DNA of 37,847 bases from the IMG/VR virus record IMGVR_UViG_3300042387_000871, positions 1 to 37,847 of that record. The stretch is one strand, 5' to 3'. Positions 16,743 through 26,469 of this stretch are shown piece by piece. The position numbers were made by a program, and so were the translations under genes. The DNA is from a virus. Below the pieces are notes generated by a model that saw only the letters and a program-made list of their open reading frames with translations, ran no database searches and was not told the origin of the DNA. The stretch's first letter is position 1, and the number at the start of each line of letters is the position of its first letter.

Positions 16743-17143
16743 CGACCGCGGCAGATGACGCAGCACGGCGCACTGGGTCGGTCGCGGTGTCGTGGTCTGT
16801 CGCGGAATACATCGCACGCGTCATCGTGCAAACGGCGCGCGAGACGGGTCGATCGGTGCGTGAGGTCGCCGCGGAGTCGTTTGCGTTGACGCTCTGGACC
16901 TGGGGCGAGCTGCGGCAGATGGAGCGTGAGGCGACGGTCGAGCGGCTCGGGGAGCGGACGGACCTCGCGGGATTAATGGCGGTCGCGTTCCACGAGCCAA
17001 GCAAACTGCAACAGGCGGAATTGCGCTATTTGTCCGCGGCCGGCCGGCTGTCGACGATGCTCGAGCAGACGCGGGAGCGATTGCTGGCGGTGGCGCAGCG
17101 CGCGGAGGCCGCACAGGCGGCGGCGCTGACGACGACGAACTAA
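16428..17143 (+). CDS. Tail assembly chaperone, gpGT-like -1 frameshift product
   Basis: Predicted 238-residue fusion: 104 codons of the short form, a -1 slip on A AAA AAC, then reading from 16,739 to the stop at 17,143. The -1 frame is open throughout the junction (CTA ACG ACC GCG and onward) and merges with the second frame. In the well-known lambda G/GT system the long form binds the tape measure protein while the short form coats it; the order of genes here is the same. Confidence 0.8.
16733..16788 (+). promoter_or_regulatory. Programmed -1 frameshift signal: A AAA AAC and downstream stem-loop
   Basis: Slippery heptamer at 16,733-16,739 in the correct phase (X XXY YYZ). Five bases further on, ACCGCG (16745-16750) can pair with CGCGGT (16783-16788) around a 32-base loop, a possible stimulatory structure. 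The stem also covers the GTG at 16,787. Confidence 0.8.
16787..17143 (+). CDS. T-domain frame of the tail assembly chaperone
   Basis: 118 codons from GTG 16787, but no strong ribosome site precedes it and the frame is better explained as the 3' part of the frameshift product. It contains SVREVAAESFALTLWTWGEL and MAVAFHEPSKLQQAELRY, then a helical Ala/Arg-rich end. Independent translation cannot be excluded. Confidence 0.6.
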   Translation: MSWSVAEYIARVIVQTARETGRSVREVAAESFALTLWTWGELRQMEREATVERLGERTDLAGLMAVAFHEPSKLQQAELRYLSAAGRLSTMLEQTRERLLAVAQRAEAAQAAALTTTN

Positions 17144-17155
17144 CCTGGGGCGATC

Positions 17156-19210
17156 ATGGACGTATTTGCGCTATCGCTTAAGCTGAAAGAAGAAGGCGCG
17201 GCGACCGTCAAGGCGGCGACCGACAAGCTGCGGCAATCATTTACGCAGACAGCCGCGGCCGGCGCGAAACTCGACAGCACCAACTCGAAGCTCGCCGGCA
17301 GTTTTAAGAAACTGGCGGCGTCGATGGCCGCGACGTATGGCGTCGGGCAGTTGGCAAATATGGCCGACAGCTATACGAACCTAAACGCACGGCTGTCGTT
17401 GGTTGTGAAGAACAGCGACGACCTGGCTTCAGTGCAACGGCAACTGTTCGCGATCGCGCAAGCAAGCCGAACGCCGTTCGAGGAAATTGTCGGGCTGTAT
17501 CTTCGGACCGCGAACGCGTCAACGGCGCTCGGCCTAGAACAAGCCGACGTCATTAAGCTGACCGAGCAAACGGCGCGAGCGATCGCGTTGTCTGGTTCGT
17601 CCGCAGCAGAAGCGGCCGCCGCGATTCAGCAACTCGGGCAAGCGTTCGGCAACGGCATGGTGCAAGCGCAGGAATGGAACTCGATCGCGGAACAGACGCC
17701 GCGGCTGGCGCGAGCGATTGCCGAATCGGTTGGCATGACTACGGCGGAGTTCCGAAAGGCCGTACTTGAGCAGCGCGTCAGCTCGGACGTGCTCGCGCAA
17801 GCGATCTTGCAAAACAAAAATCTCGCCGCCGAAGCGGCAAAACTGCCGACGACGATTGGCGGCGCGTTTACGCAGTTACGTAATCAAGTGCTGCTGCTGG
17901 TCGGTGAAATCAATAAGGGGACCGGCGCGAGCGAAAACATCGTCAAAATGCTGACGTGGGTCGGCGAGAATATGCCGATCATCGCCGGCGTGATTGCGAG
18001 CGTTACGCTAGTCTGGGGCGGCTATCGCCTCGCACTGATCGGCGTGGCCGCGGCACAAACCGCGGTTGGCGCGGCGACGGCGATCGCCTCCGGCAATATT
18101 GTGCAAGCGGGCGCGGTGGCGGCTGGCGCGACGGTGGCGGTTGGCGCGTTTGCCGAGGTGTATTCGCGGCTGAACAATATGCTCAAGACGACAGCGGGCG
18201 GTGCCGCTGGTGGGGCCGGAGGCTCGCCGGCAGCCTCACCGTTTAAGCCGCTCGAGCTCGGACTGAAAAGCACCGCGGAGAAGGGCAAGACCACGATTGA
18301 GATGCTGACCGAGTTGGCGAGCATTGCGCCAATTTCTAAGCAGCAAGCGGCAACGCTAGCGGCTGAGCACGAGCGGCTGACCGCGAGGCTCGCGAAGGGC
18401 AATCTGACCCTTGAGAAGCGCCTCAAGCTCACAAAGGAGCAAGTTGCGATCGGCGACGCGTTGCGTGATGCCGAAATTCAGCTATCGGCGCAGGAACTCA
18501 CCGATCTGCAGCGCATGATGGGCCGCGGAACGGCTGCGCCGATGATGGCGGCCGCTGGTCCGGCTCCGGTGGTCAAGGTCGATCAGGCGATCGTCAATCA
18601 GGTCAAGGCGCAAATGGACGCGACAGAAAAGGAGTTCAAGGCGCGGGCCGACGAACTTCGGCAAAACGTTGGCGCGGACCTGGCGCAAGGGCTCACGATG
18701 ACGCTCGCAGATTCGATCGGGAGTGCGTTCGAGGCGGCGTTTGCCACGGGGAAGATTGGCGAAGGGTTTAAGGCGTTAGGGCGGGCGATGCTGGCCGGGC
18801 TCGGGAGTATGATTCAGGCGTTTGGCGTCAAGGCGTTGGCGGCTTCGAAGCTGATGGGTACGTTGCTCGAGGCGTTTAAGACGTTGAATCCGTATCTCGC
18901 GATTCCCGCGGCGCTCGGGCTGATCGCGCTCGGTGGGGCGCTCAAGGGCGCGGCGGCCGGCGCGTTTGGTGGCGGCATGGGTGGCGGGATCGGGGGCGGC
19001 GGTCTGCCGGTGGCCGGCGCGATGGGCGGCACGGTCGGGGGCGCGATGCGATTGCCTGGGATGATGTACGGGCCGACGATGGCTGGGGCGACCAGCACAA
19101 TACAGCCGATGCCGAATATGAACGTGACCATCATCGGGCCGAACGATCCGAGCGCGCAGCGGCAGCTCCAAGAATTGATGCGAAACGCGCAACGTCGGGG
19201 GAGCGTCTAA
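17156..19210 (+). CDS. Tape measure protein
   Basis: 684 residues. The N-terminal 60 are a charged helix, followed by the tape-measure N-terminal domain: LANMADSYTNLNARLSLVVK, AIAQASRTPFEEIVGLYLR, and IQQLGQAFGNGMVQAQEWNS. Residues ~275-345 hold hydrophobic segments (MPIIAGVIASVTLVWGGY), then a helical region, then an Ala/Gly-rich end with long hydrophobic stretches (~550-640). The protein sets tail length and enters the cell during injection. At about 0.15 nm per residue a tail near 100 nm would be expected (inference). Codon use is less extreme than in the early structural genes. Confidence 0.92.
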   Translation: MDVFALSLKLKEEGAATVKAATDKLRQSFTQTAAAGAKLDSTNSKLAGSFKKLAASMAATYGVGQLANMADSYTNLNARLSLVVKNSDDLASVQRQLFAIAQASRTPFEEIVGLYLRTANASTALGLEQADVIKLTEQTARAIALSGSSAAEAAAAIQQLGQAFGNGMVQAQEWNSIAEQTPRLARAIAESVGMTTAEFRKAVLEQRVSSDVLAQAILQNKNLAAEAAKLPTTIGGAFTQLRNQVLLLVGEINKGTGASENIVKMLTWVGENMPIIAGVIASVTLVWGGYRLALIGVAAAQTAVGAATAIASGNIVQAGAVAAGATVAVGAFAEVYSRLNNMLKTTAGGAAGGAGGSPAASPFKPLELGLKSTAEKGKTTIEMLTELASIAPISKQQAATLAAEHERLTARLAKGNLTLEKRLKLTKEQVAIGDALRDAEIQLSAQELTDLQRMMGRGTAAPMMAAAGPAPVVKVDQAIVNQVKAQMDATEKEFKARADELRQNVGADLAQGLTMTLADSIGSAFEAAFATGKIGEGFKALGRAMLAGLGSMIQAFGVKALAASKLMGTLLEAFKTLNPYLAIPAALGLIALGGALKGAAAGAFGGGMGGGIGGGGLPVAGAMGGTVGGAMRLPGMMYGPTMAGATSTIQPMPNMNVTIIGPNDPSAQRQLQELMRNAQRRGSV

Positions 19211-19648
19211 ATGGCGGCGATCACGTTTACGGATGGGACGGGCACGGCCACGCTTGATAACGGGCTGACGGCGACGGCTGGCGGTGTGGGGTCGCGCTTT
19301 GCGTCATGGGTGCCGTTTACGCGGCGCATCGGGGAACGCGCGGTCGCGTTAGGAACGGGCGCGTCGTACAGCTTCACGTTCCGGATCGACTACGGCGCGG
19401 CGTTCGAGATGCGCGATATCCCGAACACGAATCAAGGAACGATCCTCCGGCTGATCCGTCACCTCGAGGGCGGCGGGACGATCACGGTGACGACGGGCGA
19501 TTCGGCGAGCCGCACGTACACGAATTGCTCGATCGATCCGGAGACCGCACCGAGCCTGGCGTTTCAGGACGCGCAATTTCTCACGTATTCGCTGTCGCTG
19601 TCGGTGATTAATCTCGCCGGCGCGGATATGCTCTGCACGTACGACTGA
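19211..19648 (+). CDS. Minor tail protein (distal tail position)
   Basis: 145 residues, start directly behind the tape measure stop. Beta-rich, with FASWVPFTRRIGERAVALG, YSFTFRIDYGAAFEMRDIP and LAFQDAQFLTYSLSLSVINL. Location between tape measure and hub is where distal tail proteins lie in siphoviruses. I do not identify a named family with certainty. Confidence 0.6.
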   Translation: MAAITFTDGTGTATLDNGLTATAGGVGSRFASWVPFTRRIGERAVALGTGASYSFTFRIDYGAAFEMRDIPNTNQGTILRLIRHLEGGGTITVTTGDSASRTYTNCSIDPETAPSLAFQDAQFLTYSLSLSVINLAGADMLCTYD

Positions 19649-19658
19649 GGCGACGACG

Positions 19659-22600
19659 ATGCCCGCATCATTGCTGCAGTACCGGCTGCGTATCCGGAAC
19701 GCCTCGACCCTTGCCAATCCGGACGGGACCGACGACGCGGTGGTGATTTCCTCCGTCCCTGGGGATACGGGGCCGTATTTGGCGTCAGCGCCATCCGGCG
19801 ACGGGCAGGAGGTCGACCCGATTACGGGCGCGGTCCGGACGGGATCGTATACGGTCGAGGTGGTCGACGCGAACACGGGAACAGACGCGACGGGCACAAT
19901 TCGGTATCTGACCTCGCGGCTCGAGGACGCGACGTTTCGGCAACAGCTTATTAGTCGGCGCGCGTATGTCGAGATACGGACCGACGGCGGCGCGTGGTCA
20001 ATCCTGATCGCCGGCTATGTGCTCGGCGTCCGGCTGGTCTCGCCGATGCGGTACGCGATCGCGGTCGGCGATACGCGGCGCGTGGAACAGTCGCAGGAGA
20101 TTTTTCAGGGCGGCACCCTGGGGACGTACACGACTCGCGGCTGCATCCTCGGGGGTCCGGTGACGTCGGATTGGGGGCCGGTCAAGGCGCGAGGCGGGTG
20201 GCGGTATCGCGTCACCAAGAACGGCGACGACGTGGCGCTCGAGTTTGTGGAAGGGTACGCCTCGACGTTTAACGCACCGCTGGTGCGGGATTGGCGGAAG
20301 GTGACGCGGCCGGAGATGCTCGAGGCGATCGCGAACTATCGGACGGTGAATCCGTACGCGCTGGGCGGCGGGTCGCAGTTCGTGACGGCCTATACGACGG
20401 CCGCGTATGATTTCAGTCTCAACGATTGGGCCGTGGTCGGTGGCGTCGTGGCGTATGTCGGTACCTCGGCGACGACCGCGGCACCGGTGCGGGCGCTGGT
20501 GGTCAGCAATACCTCGGGACCGACGACGGCCGTGGTGAACCTGTACTGGCCTGGGTGCCCGCATAGCACGGGCGATCTGGTGTATCTGTCGCTGTCGACC
20601 GTCGACGTCACGGCCGTGACGCCGCTGTACCTCGACGCGCATCCGGTCGACCTGGTGACAGCGATCTGGTCGAACGCGCGGGTCCGGTACAACGCGGCCG
20701 GCGCGTGGATTCCTGCAGTCAAGGCGCTAATCGGCGATACGGTACGGCTGGCCTGTCGGTTTACGGACGCGCCAAAGATCGCGGAGTTCCTCGAGCGGTC
20801 GATCTATGGTCCGTTTGGGATCGCCTCGAGGACAACGACCGACGGGCTGCAGGAGTTGTTCCCGACGCGCATCCGGACGGATGTCGTGCCGTTGATCACG
20901 GTCGCCGTCGGGTCGCTTCGGAGCGCCGATCCGGTGGTGTTCGACCTAGACGAAGCGAGCGCGGTAAGCTCGATCGCGCTAACGCAGCAGGTGTTTAATC
21001 AGGCGATCTACGTCGAAGGCGGGTCGGCGACCAACGGGTACACGCAAACGCAGTCGCAGGGCAACCCGCTCGATGGCGTCCTGGTCTCGAGCGTGACGCA
21101 AACAGCGCAATATCTCGATCCGAACCTGACGGTATTCGCGGGACGCGAGATCAATTACACGGTGCCTGGCATGGTGCATACCGTGACCGATTGGACGCCG
21201 AACACGATGCCGCAACTCGACGCGATCGCGGTCGGGGTGTTCGACCGGTTCGGTCGGGGCGCGTCGGCGGCGGAGGTGGAGGTGCTCGCGGGCTCGAGCG
21301 CGGCCACGGCGCAGGTCGGGGACGAGGTGTACTTCGAGGGGCCGAGTTTCCCGAACAAGGGGTACCGGATCGGCGAGTCGACGGTCGGGGCGCGGATTAT
21401 GCAGGTCGTGCGGCGGACGGAAACGCCGTCCGGCCCGACGCTCAAACTGCTGGATTCAGGGCTCGCGGCGCAGCCGGCGACGTTGCCGACGCTGACGATC
21501 TCGGCGGCCGCCGGAGCGGCAACGACGACCGCGGCCTTTACGATCACGAACGCGGCGACCCTTAACGCGACCGGCCTAATTTCGGTCCGCGTGGAATGGT
21601 CGACCGGCGTGACGACGCCGACCGGTGGCGCAGACTTTGCGATCTACGCACCGGCGCAGATTCCGACCGGCGCGGTGAACTTGCCGGCGCTGACGACCTC
21701 GGGCGAACGGGTCTGGGTACGGGCGCGATCGGAACAGGCTGGCCGCCGGCCGTCGGCGTGGACGGCGTGGACGTCGGTCGTGCTGTCGGCGATTCCGACG
21801 ATCACGGGCGCGACGATCAGCAATATCCGGCAGACCGCGGCGACGGTATCGTGGACGAATACCTCGAGCACGTTGCCGGTGGTCCTGTTCGCGGCGCAGG
21901 GCAGCGGAGCGCCGGCGTCGTGGACGCCGTTTCGCGTGGCTTCGGTGCCGGCGGGCTCGACCTCGAGCGTGGTCCGGAACCTCACGGGTCCGTCGGTGGC
22001 GTGGACGATCGGCCTCGCGTACGAGAGCGCGGGCGTCCTGGGGCCGGTGACCGCGGTCACGCTGACGACCAACAGTACGAGCGATACCAGCAGCCGGCCG
22101 GCGGCGCTGGCCGTCATCCCTGGCGTCGACGATGTGACGCTTGCGCAGGGTGTGGCGTTGGCGATGTGGCCGGCGGATCAAGCGCTTGACCTAGTGGTCG
22201 AGCGGAGCACGACCAGCGGTAGCGGGTTCGCAGAGATCGCGCGGGTGGCCGGTTCGACGCCGACCTATGTCGACAGCCGGCCGCGGGACGGGGTGACGTA
22301 TTACTACCGGATTGCGCACGTCCTGGGCGGGTTCGGCCTGTCGCCGTACTCGCAGGAGGTGTCGGGGATCGCTCGAGGCGTACCGCGGGACGTGGTGCGA
22401 CCTGGCGCGGTCGGGCCGGTGGTGCAGGTCGAGACGACCGAGGTCGGCACGACGGGCACGGTGACGCTGACGATTACCGACCCGCAGGGCCGCGTCGAAC
22501 AGGTCCGGTTTCGGGAACGGACGGGCGGCGGCGCGTGGTCGGCGTGGACGGTTGATACCTCGGTGCCGTACAGCTACAGCGGCACGATCCCAAGTAGCGG

Positions 22601-24482
22601 GTTCCTCGATATCCAGTACGAGGTAACGGGCTACAACGCGGCCGGCGTCAGCGGACTGCTGGCCGGCGGGACGGAATCGTTCGACGTGGGCTCGACCTCC
22701 GATATGGTCTCCGTGGTCGGGACGTTTGATTCGGCCGGCGCGTTCGTCCTGGCGATTAGTGCCGACAGCGATACGGCCTCGATCAAGTACGCGACCTCGA
22801 CCGTTTCGCAGCCGTCCCTGGCGACGACGCAAGCGCAGACGGCGGTGAACGGGCGCAATATCACGGCGTCGCTCCCTGGGCCGTTTACCGCGAACACGAC
22901 CGTATTCGTGTCGGTGCTCGGGTATACGGGCCTCAACGGGACCGGTACCGAGTCGGTGCTGTTCCAGTACCGGTTCACGCGCGACGGCGGCTTGATCTAT
23001 TCGCAGTGCTTGGCGTCGCTGGCCTCGAGCACCGAAACGCAGATTTCGGTGACGGTGACGGGTACGGCCACGACAGGGACGCCGACAGTGCAGCTTGTCG
23101 CGATCACCGGATCGGCGACCCTCGCCTCCGGCGCGGCGATCGGGGTGCCGGTGCCGTCTGGGAGCGGATGGGTGTTCAACCGCGGGCCGGCGCTCGGGCA
23201 ACCTGGTGGGGCGCGGTTCCGCGCGGTGCTCGTCGGAACGGTCAGTGACGACGACTTTATCGAGATTCCGGAACTCGGCCGCGGGACGACGTACCTTGCG
23301 TCGCGGGCGCGGGTGATCGCGACGACGGATACCACCGTGACGGCGCGGTACGCGGTGGCTGATCCGTACCCGCAGGGCGCAAACAGCGTCACGGTCACTT
23401 ATCAGAACCTCGGAGCGCCGAGCGTGACGCCGGCAAGCGGGGGGACGATCACGCCGCAAGCGACCCTGACCGAAGCCGCGGGCACGTTTATCGACTACAC
23501 GATCACGCGGCCGGCGTTCGGGGCGGGCACGGCTCGCGTAACGTTTACCGCGACCGCAGCGAACCGCGTCAGCGATTCCGATGCCGTCGACGTGCCGGCG
23601 GTGGAGCGCGACACTATCGCGATGACGTCTCGAGCGCGGATATTCTCGCAGACCTCGACGCAAATGGTGGTCCGGTACGCGGTGGCGACGCCGGTTGCGT
23701 TGTCGCCGAATACGGCATCGATCGCGTACGTTGCGGAAGGATTGGCCGGTATCTCGCCTGGTTCGCCGCAAACAATCACGCCGGAAACAAACACGCAGGT
23801 AACGGAGGCCGCGGGCTCGTTCGTCGACTTTACGGTGCCGCGGCCAGCAGTCGGGTCGAACCCTGGGCGTATTTCCTTTCAGGGGACGGCGACCGGACGG
23901 ACGGCGACGAGCGACGCGGTGGATATCCCTCCGCAAGAGCGGATCGGGCCGAGCTTGAACGTGGTGACGACACCGAGCGCGAACAGCTATGCCCTCGTCG
24001 TGACCTGGGACGGGACGATCGCGTATGCGCTCGATGGCGTGTCGCAGAGCGTGAGCGGCTGGACCTCGCCGCGGACGGTGACGATTACGCGCAACGACTA
24101 TCTCGGGGCGACGCAAGTGGCGGCGTTTGCCGTGACGAGGGACAGCGCGACGGTCTCGGAGAGCGTCAATGTGCCGCCGAAGGACAACGCGAACGCGACG
24201 ATCACGATCGGGACGCAAACGGCGGACGACGTGACGAATACGTACACGTTTAGTTGGTCGACGTCGGGGATGCCGACCGGCACGACGTTCGATCTCACGT
24301 ACACGACGACGACGACGGCCGGCGTCGTGGAGCAGGGCACGTTGAATAACCAGACATCGCCGGTATCGGTCGTGTCCGGATATTCGATCGGGCTGAATCC
24401 GAGATATCAGATGACGGTCACGGCGATCAAGAGCGGCACCCTGCTGCTGAGTAAGAGTCGCTCGGGGACGTTCCTTGTGTAA
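19659..24482 (+). CDS. Tail hub / host-specificity protein with Fn3-like and repeat modules
   Basis: 1607 residues, the largest gene. The first ~600 residues form the hub part (ARGGWRYRVTKNGDDVALEF, GREINYTVPGMVHTVTDWTP). Residues ~610-910 include immunoglobulin/Fn3-like modules, the clearest ending GVTYYYRIAHVLGGFGLSPY (~880-900). Residues ~1180-1430 contain about two copies of a ~105-residue unit marked by ARYAVA/VRYAVA, then TITPQATLTEAAGTFIDYTI or TITPETNTQVTEAAGSFVDF, then SDAVDVP or SDAVDIP. The C-terminus is a further beta-rich unit. Such proteins sit at the tail end and contact the host surface. CTCGAG is frequent here (about a dozen copies), twice built with rare codons. Confidence 0.8.
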   Translation: MPASLLQYRLRIRNASTLANPDGTDDAVVISSVPGDTGPYLASAPSGDGQEVDPITGAVRTGSYTVEVVDANTGTDATGTIRYLTSRLEDATFRQQLISRRAYVEIRTDGGAWSILIAGYVLGVRLVSPMRYAIAVGDTRRVEQSQEIFQGGTLGTYTTRGCILGGPVTSDWGPVKARGGWRYRVTKNGDDVALEFVEGYASTFNAPLVRDWRKVTRPEMLEAIANYRTVNPYALGGGSQFVTAYTTAAYDFSLNDWAVVGGVVAYVGTSATTAAPVRALVVSNTSGPTTAVVNLYWPGCPHSTGDLVYLSLSTVDVTAVTPLYLDAHPVDLVTAIWSNARVRYNAAGAWIPAVKALIGDTVRLACRFTDAPKIAEFLERSIYGPFGIASRTTTDGLQELFPTRIRTDVVPLITVAVGSLRSADPVVFDLDEASAVSSIALTQQVFNQAIYVEGGSATNGYTQTQSQGNPLDGVLVSSVTQTAQYLDPNLTVFAGREINYTVPGMVHTVTDWTPNTMPQLDAIAVGVFDRFGRGASAAEVEVLAGSSAATAQVGDEVYFEGPSFPNKGYRIGESTVGARIMQVVRRTETPSGPTLKLLDSGLAAQPATLPTLTISAAAGAATTTAAFTITNAATLNATGLISVRVEWSTGVTTPTGGADFAIYAPAQIPTGAVNLPALTTSGERVWVRARSEQAGRRPSAWTAWTSVVLSAIPTITGATISNIRQTAATVSWTNTSSTLPVVLFAAQGSGAPASWTPFRVASVPAGSTSSVVRNLTGPSVAWTIGLAYESAGVLGPVTAVTLTTNSTSDTSSRPAALAVIPGVDDVTLAQGVALAMWPADQALDLVVERSTTSGSGFAEIARVAGSTPTYVDSRPRDGVTYYYRIAHVLGGFGLSPYSQEVSGIARGVPRDVVRPGAVGPVVQVETTEVGTTGTVTLTITDPQGRVEQVRFRERTGGGAWSAWTVDTSVPYSYSGTIPSSGFLDIQYEVTGYNAAGVSGLLAGGTESFDVGSTSDMVSVVGTFDSAGAFVLAISADSDTASIKYATSTVSQPSLATTQAQTAVNGRNITASLPGPFTANTTVFVSVLGYTGLNGTGTESVLFQYRFTRDGGLIYSQCLASLASSTETQISVTVTGTATTGTPTVQLVAITGSATLASGAAIGVPVPSGSGWVFNRGPALGQPGGARFRAVLVGTVSDDDFIEIPELGRGTTYLASRARVIATTDTTVTARYAVADPYPQGANSVTVTYQNLGAPSVTPASGGTITPQATLTEAAGTFIDYTITRPAFGAGTARVTFTATAANRVSDSDAVDVPAVERDTIAMTSRARIFSQTSTQMVVRYAVATPVALSPNTASIAYVAEGLAGISPGSPQTITPETNTQVTEAAGSFVDFTVPRPAVGSNPGRISFQGTATGRTATSDAVDIPPQERIGPSLNVVTTPSANSYALVVTWDGTIAYALDGVSQSVSGWTSPRTVTITRNDYLGATQVAAFAVTRDSATVSESVNVPPKDNANATITIGTQTADDVTNTYTFSWSTSGMPTGTTFDLTYTTTTTAGVVEQGTLNNQTSPVSVVSGYSIGLNPRYQMTVTAIKSGTLLLSKSRSGTFLV

Positions 24483-24506
24483 CCGCGCACGGCCTCGAGG
24501 CGAGAC

Positions 24507-25622
24507 ATGCGGCTGCATTGCTTAGGCATCCCGCACACGGTGACGCATCCGGATTGGTCGCACTGCGCGTTTACGCAAAAAGTGCGCCGGTTCGCGCCGA
24601 TGCTGCAGCCGTTTGGGTTCCATCTGACGCACTACGGCGTGGCCGGGTCGGTGTCGGGCGCGGATGAGGACGTGGTGTTGATGGCGCAAGACGAGCATCA
24701 GCACCTGCTCGGGCATCCGTACGCGCACGGGTCGGCGCTCTATGGGAACGACGCGCAGGACGGGTCGGACTTGTACCGGCAGTGGAATTTGTACGCGCGG
24801 GATGCGCTCAAGGACCGGGTCGCGCCGGGTGATCTGATCCTGCTGCCGTTCGGCCACGCGCACGCCGCGGCGGTCCGTGGGCTCCCGGTGCTGGCGGCTG
24901 GCGCGGGAGCGGTCGAGTCGGGGATCGGGTATTTCGATACGCTGGTGCCCTGGCGCGTGTACGAATCGTTCGCGGTCCGGCACGCGGTGATGGCGAAGGA
25001 GGGGCGGTACGGCGTGACGCTTGAGTCGTCGCGGCTCGAATGGGTGATCCCGAATTATTATGACGTGACGGAATGGCCGGCGCAGCTCGCGCTCGAGGCC
25101 GACGCGCCGGTGGTGTATCTTGGCCGCCTGACGGAAGGGAAAGGGCTCGCGATTGTGCTCGAGGTGGCGCGCGCGCGGCCGGACGTGCCGTTCGTGGTGG
25201 CCGGGCAGGGTGACATCGCGGCGTTTGGGCCGTTGCCGGCGAATGTGACGTATGCGGGGAGCCTCGGGCCGGAACGCGCGGCGTTGTTAGGTCGGGCGCG
25301 CGCGATTCTCGCGCCGAGCCGGTACATCGAGCCGTTTGGGGGCGCGGTGGTCGAGGCGGCCTTGTGTGGGACGCCGGCGATTACGTCGGACTTCGGCTGT
25401 TTTGCGGAGACGGTGCAGCACGGGATTACGGGGCTCCGGTGTCAAACGGTCCGGCAGTTTATCGCGGCCGTCGATGGGGTACTCGGACTCTCGCGCGCGC
25501 GGGTCGCGAAGCGAGCGCGGAAACTGTATGCGATGGAGAACGTGGGCCGGTTATATGCCGACGCGTTCGCGGTCGCGGGCGAACGGCTGGCCGCGGGCGG
25601 GTATCCGGCGACGGGCTGGTGA
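24507..25622 (+). CDS. Glycosyltransferase family 4-like (GT-B fold)
   Basis: 371 residues. The C-terminal half carries the family marks: VVYLGRLTEGKGLAIVLEVA near 205, FVVAGQGDI, and LAPSRYIEPFGGAVVEAALC followed by GTPAITSDFGCFAE (~270-305), where the two Glu residues of the EPFGGAVVEA segment bind the nucleotide sugar. The N-terminus is the acceptor-binding half, beginning MRLHCLGIPHTVT. No signal peptide or membrane segment is visible. It lies between the hub and lysis genes. It could glycosylate tail proteins, phage DNA, or a host surface sugar; the sequence does not decide. Overlaps the next frame as GTGA. Confidence 0.85.
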   Translation: MRLHCLGIPHTVTHPDWSHCAFTQKVRRFAPMLQPFGFHLTHYGVAGSVSGADEDVVLMAQDEHQHLLGHPYAHGSALYGNDAQDGSDLYRQWNLYARDALKDRVAPGDLILLPFGHAHAAAVRGLPVLAAGAGAVESGIGYFDTLVPWRVYESFAVRHAVMAKEGRYGVTLESSRLEWVIPNYYDVTEWPAQLALEADAPVVYLGRLTEGKGLAIVLEVARARPDVPFVVAGQGDIAAFGPLPANVTYAGSLGPERAALLGRARAILAPSRYIEPFGGAVVEAALCGTPAITSDFGCFAETVQHGITGLRCQTVRQFIAAVDGVLGLSRARVAKRARKLYAMENVGRLYADAFAVAGERLAAGGYPATGW

Positions 25623-25969
25623 TCCTAGACACGTCGGCTGTTGATCGGGCGCGAGTCGTGGTTGACATTATGGCGAGGGAGGACCATCACGCGAGGGCGA
25701 GACGGATGACGACGGAACAGGTGGCGGCAGGGATGACGGGCATACTGACGGGCGGGGGCACGTTTTTGATGCAAGCGACGACGGTGAACCTGAGCCCGGT
25801 GCTTTCGCTCGCGTCGCCGGTCGTGGCCGCGTTGGTGGGCGGCGGCGTGGCCTGGGGCGTGATGCAAGCGAACCAGCGCGCGATGCAGCGCGAGGTACAA
25901 AAGTTGTCGTCGCTGATGCTGACGGTCTCGGAGCGCGTGGCGCGGATCGAGGGTAGTCTCAGCAAATGA
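25619..25969 (+). CDS. Holin-like or spanin-like single-membrane-segment protein
   Basis: 116 residues from GTG 25619, which overlaps the preceding stop (GTGA). ATG 25708, with GAGGG about ten bases upstream, would give an 87-residue form and may be the true start. A hydrophobic stretch (LSLASPVVAALVGGGVAWGV) is followed by a charged amphipathic helix with heptad-like spacing (REVQKLSSLMLTVSERVARI). It lies directly before the endolysin, with an ATGA overlap, so a lysis role (holin or regulator) is likely. No lipobox is seen. Confidence 0.6.
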   Translation: MILDTSAVDRARVVVDIMAREDHHARARRMTTEQVAAGMTGILTGGGTFLMQATTVNLSPVLSLASPVVAALVGGGVAWGVMQANQRAMQREVQKLSSLMLTVSERVARIEGSLSK

Positions 25970-26469
25970 CAACGCGGCGGCGCGCGATGGGTACGGTGCC
26001 GGTTGAGGTGCCGGTGACGCGCGATGTGCATGTCCTGGCGCCGCGGTTTAAGTCGGCGCTCGAGAGGGTGCTGGCGACGCTGCGCGGCCTCGGGCACGCG
26101 CCGCTAGTGGTCGAGACGCTGCGGACCACGGAGCGCCAGCGGTTTCTGTATGGGTTCGGGCGCGAGTACGATGACGGCCGCGGCGTGGTGACGCACTCGA
26201 GCGATGCGGACGAGACGTGGCACGGGTATGGGTTGGCTGCGGACGTGGTGTGCGCGACGCGGTATTGGGCGGCCTCGAGCGCGTTCTGGGACGCGATGGG
26301 ACGCGCGTGCGAGCGGGAAGGGCTCGAGTGGGGCGGAACGTGGACGTTTGTCGACCGACCGCATATTCAGTGGGGGCCGCCGATGCGTCGGAGCCCGAGT
26401 CCGCGGGCCGGGCGGTTGCTGGCGCAGGGCGGGCCGCCGGCGGTGTGGCGTGAGGTGGGTGCGATTTAA
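25966..26469 (+). CDS. Endolysin, M15-family peptidase
   Basis: 167 residues. Zinc peptidase of the L-alanyl-D-glutamate/D-Ala-D-Ala type. His86 and Asp93 in WHGYGLAADV and His133 in DRPHIQW are the expected zinc ligands; RTTERQRFLYGFGREYDD and GLEWGGTW are further family marks. It would cut the peptide links of the cell wall at lysis. No signal peptide is visible, so it needs a holin. Residues 137-167 are a short basic/proline tail. The ATG overlaps the preceding stop as ATGA. Confidence 0.9.
   Translation: MTTRRRAMGTVPVEVPVTRDVHVLAPRFKSALERVLATLRGLGHAPLVVETLRTTERQRFLYGFGREYDDGRGVVTHSSDADETWHGYGLAADVVCATRYWAASSAFWDAMGRACEREGLEWGGTWTFVDRPHIQWGPPMRRSPSPRAGRLLAQGGPPAVWREVGAI

Noticed and set aside
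22191-24518. Long open frame on the minus strand (about 775 codons) opposite the hub gene, and similar long antisense frames elsewhere
   Set aside because: Arg/His/Pro-rich shadow product typical of GC-rich coding DNA; no ribosome site, no recognisable domain, and the + strand frame is clearly a phage protein.
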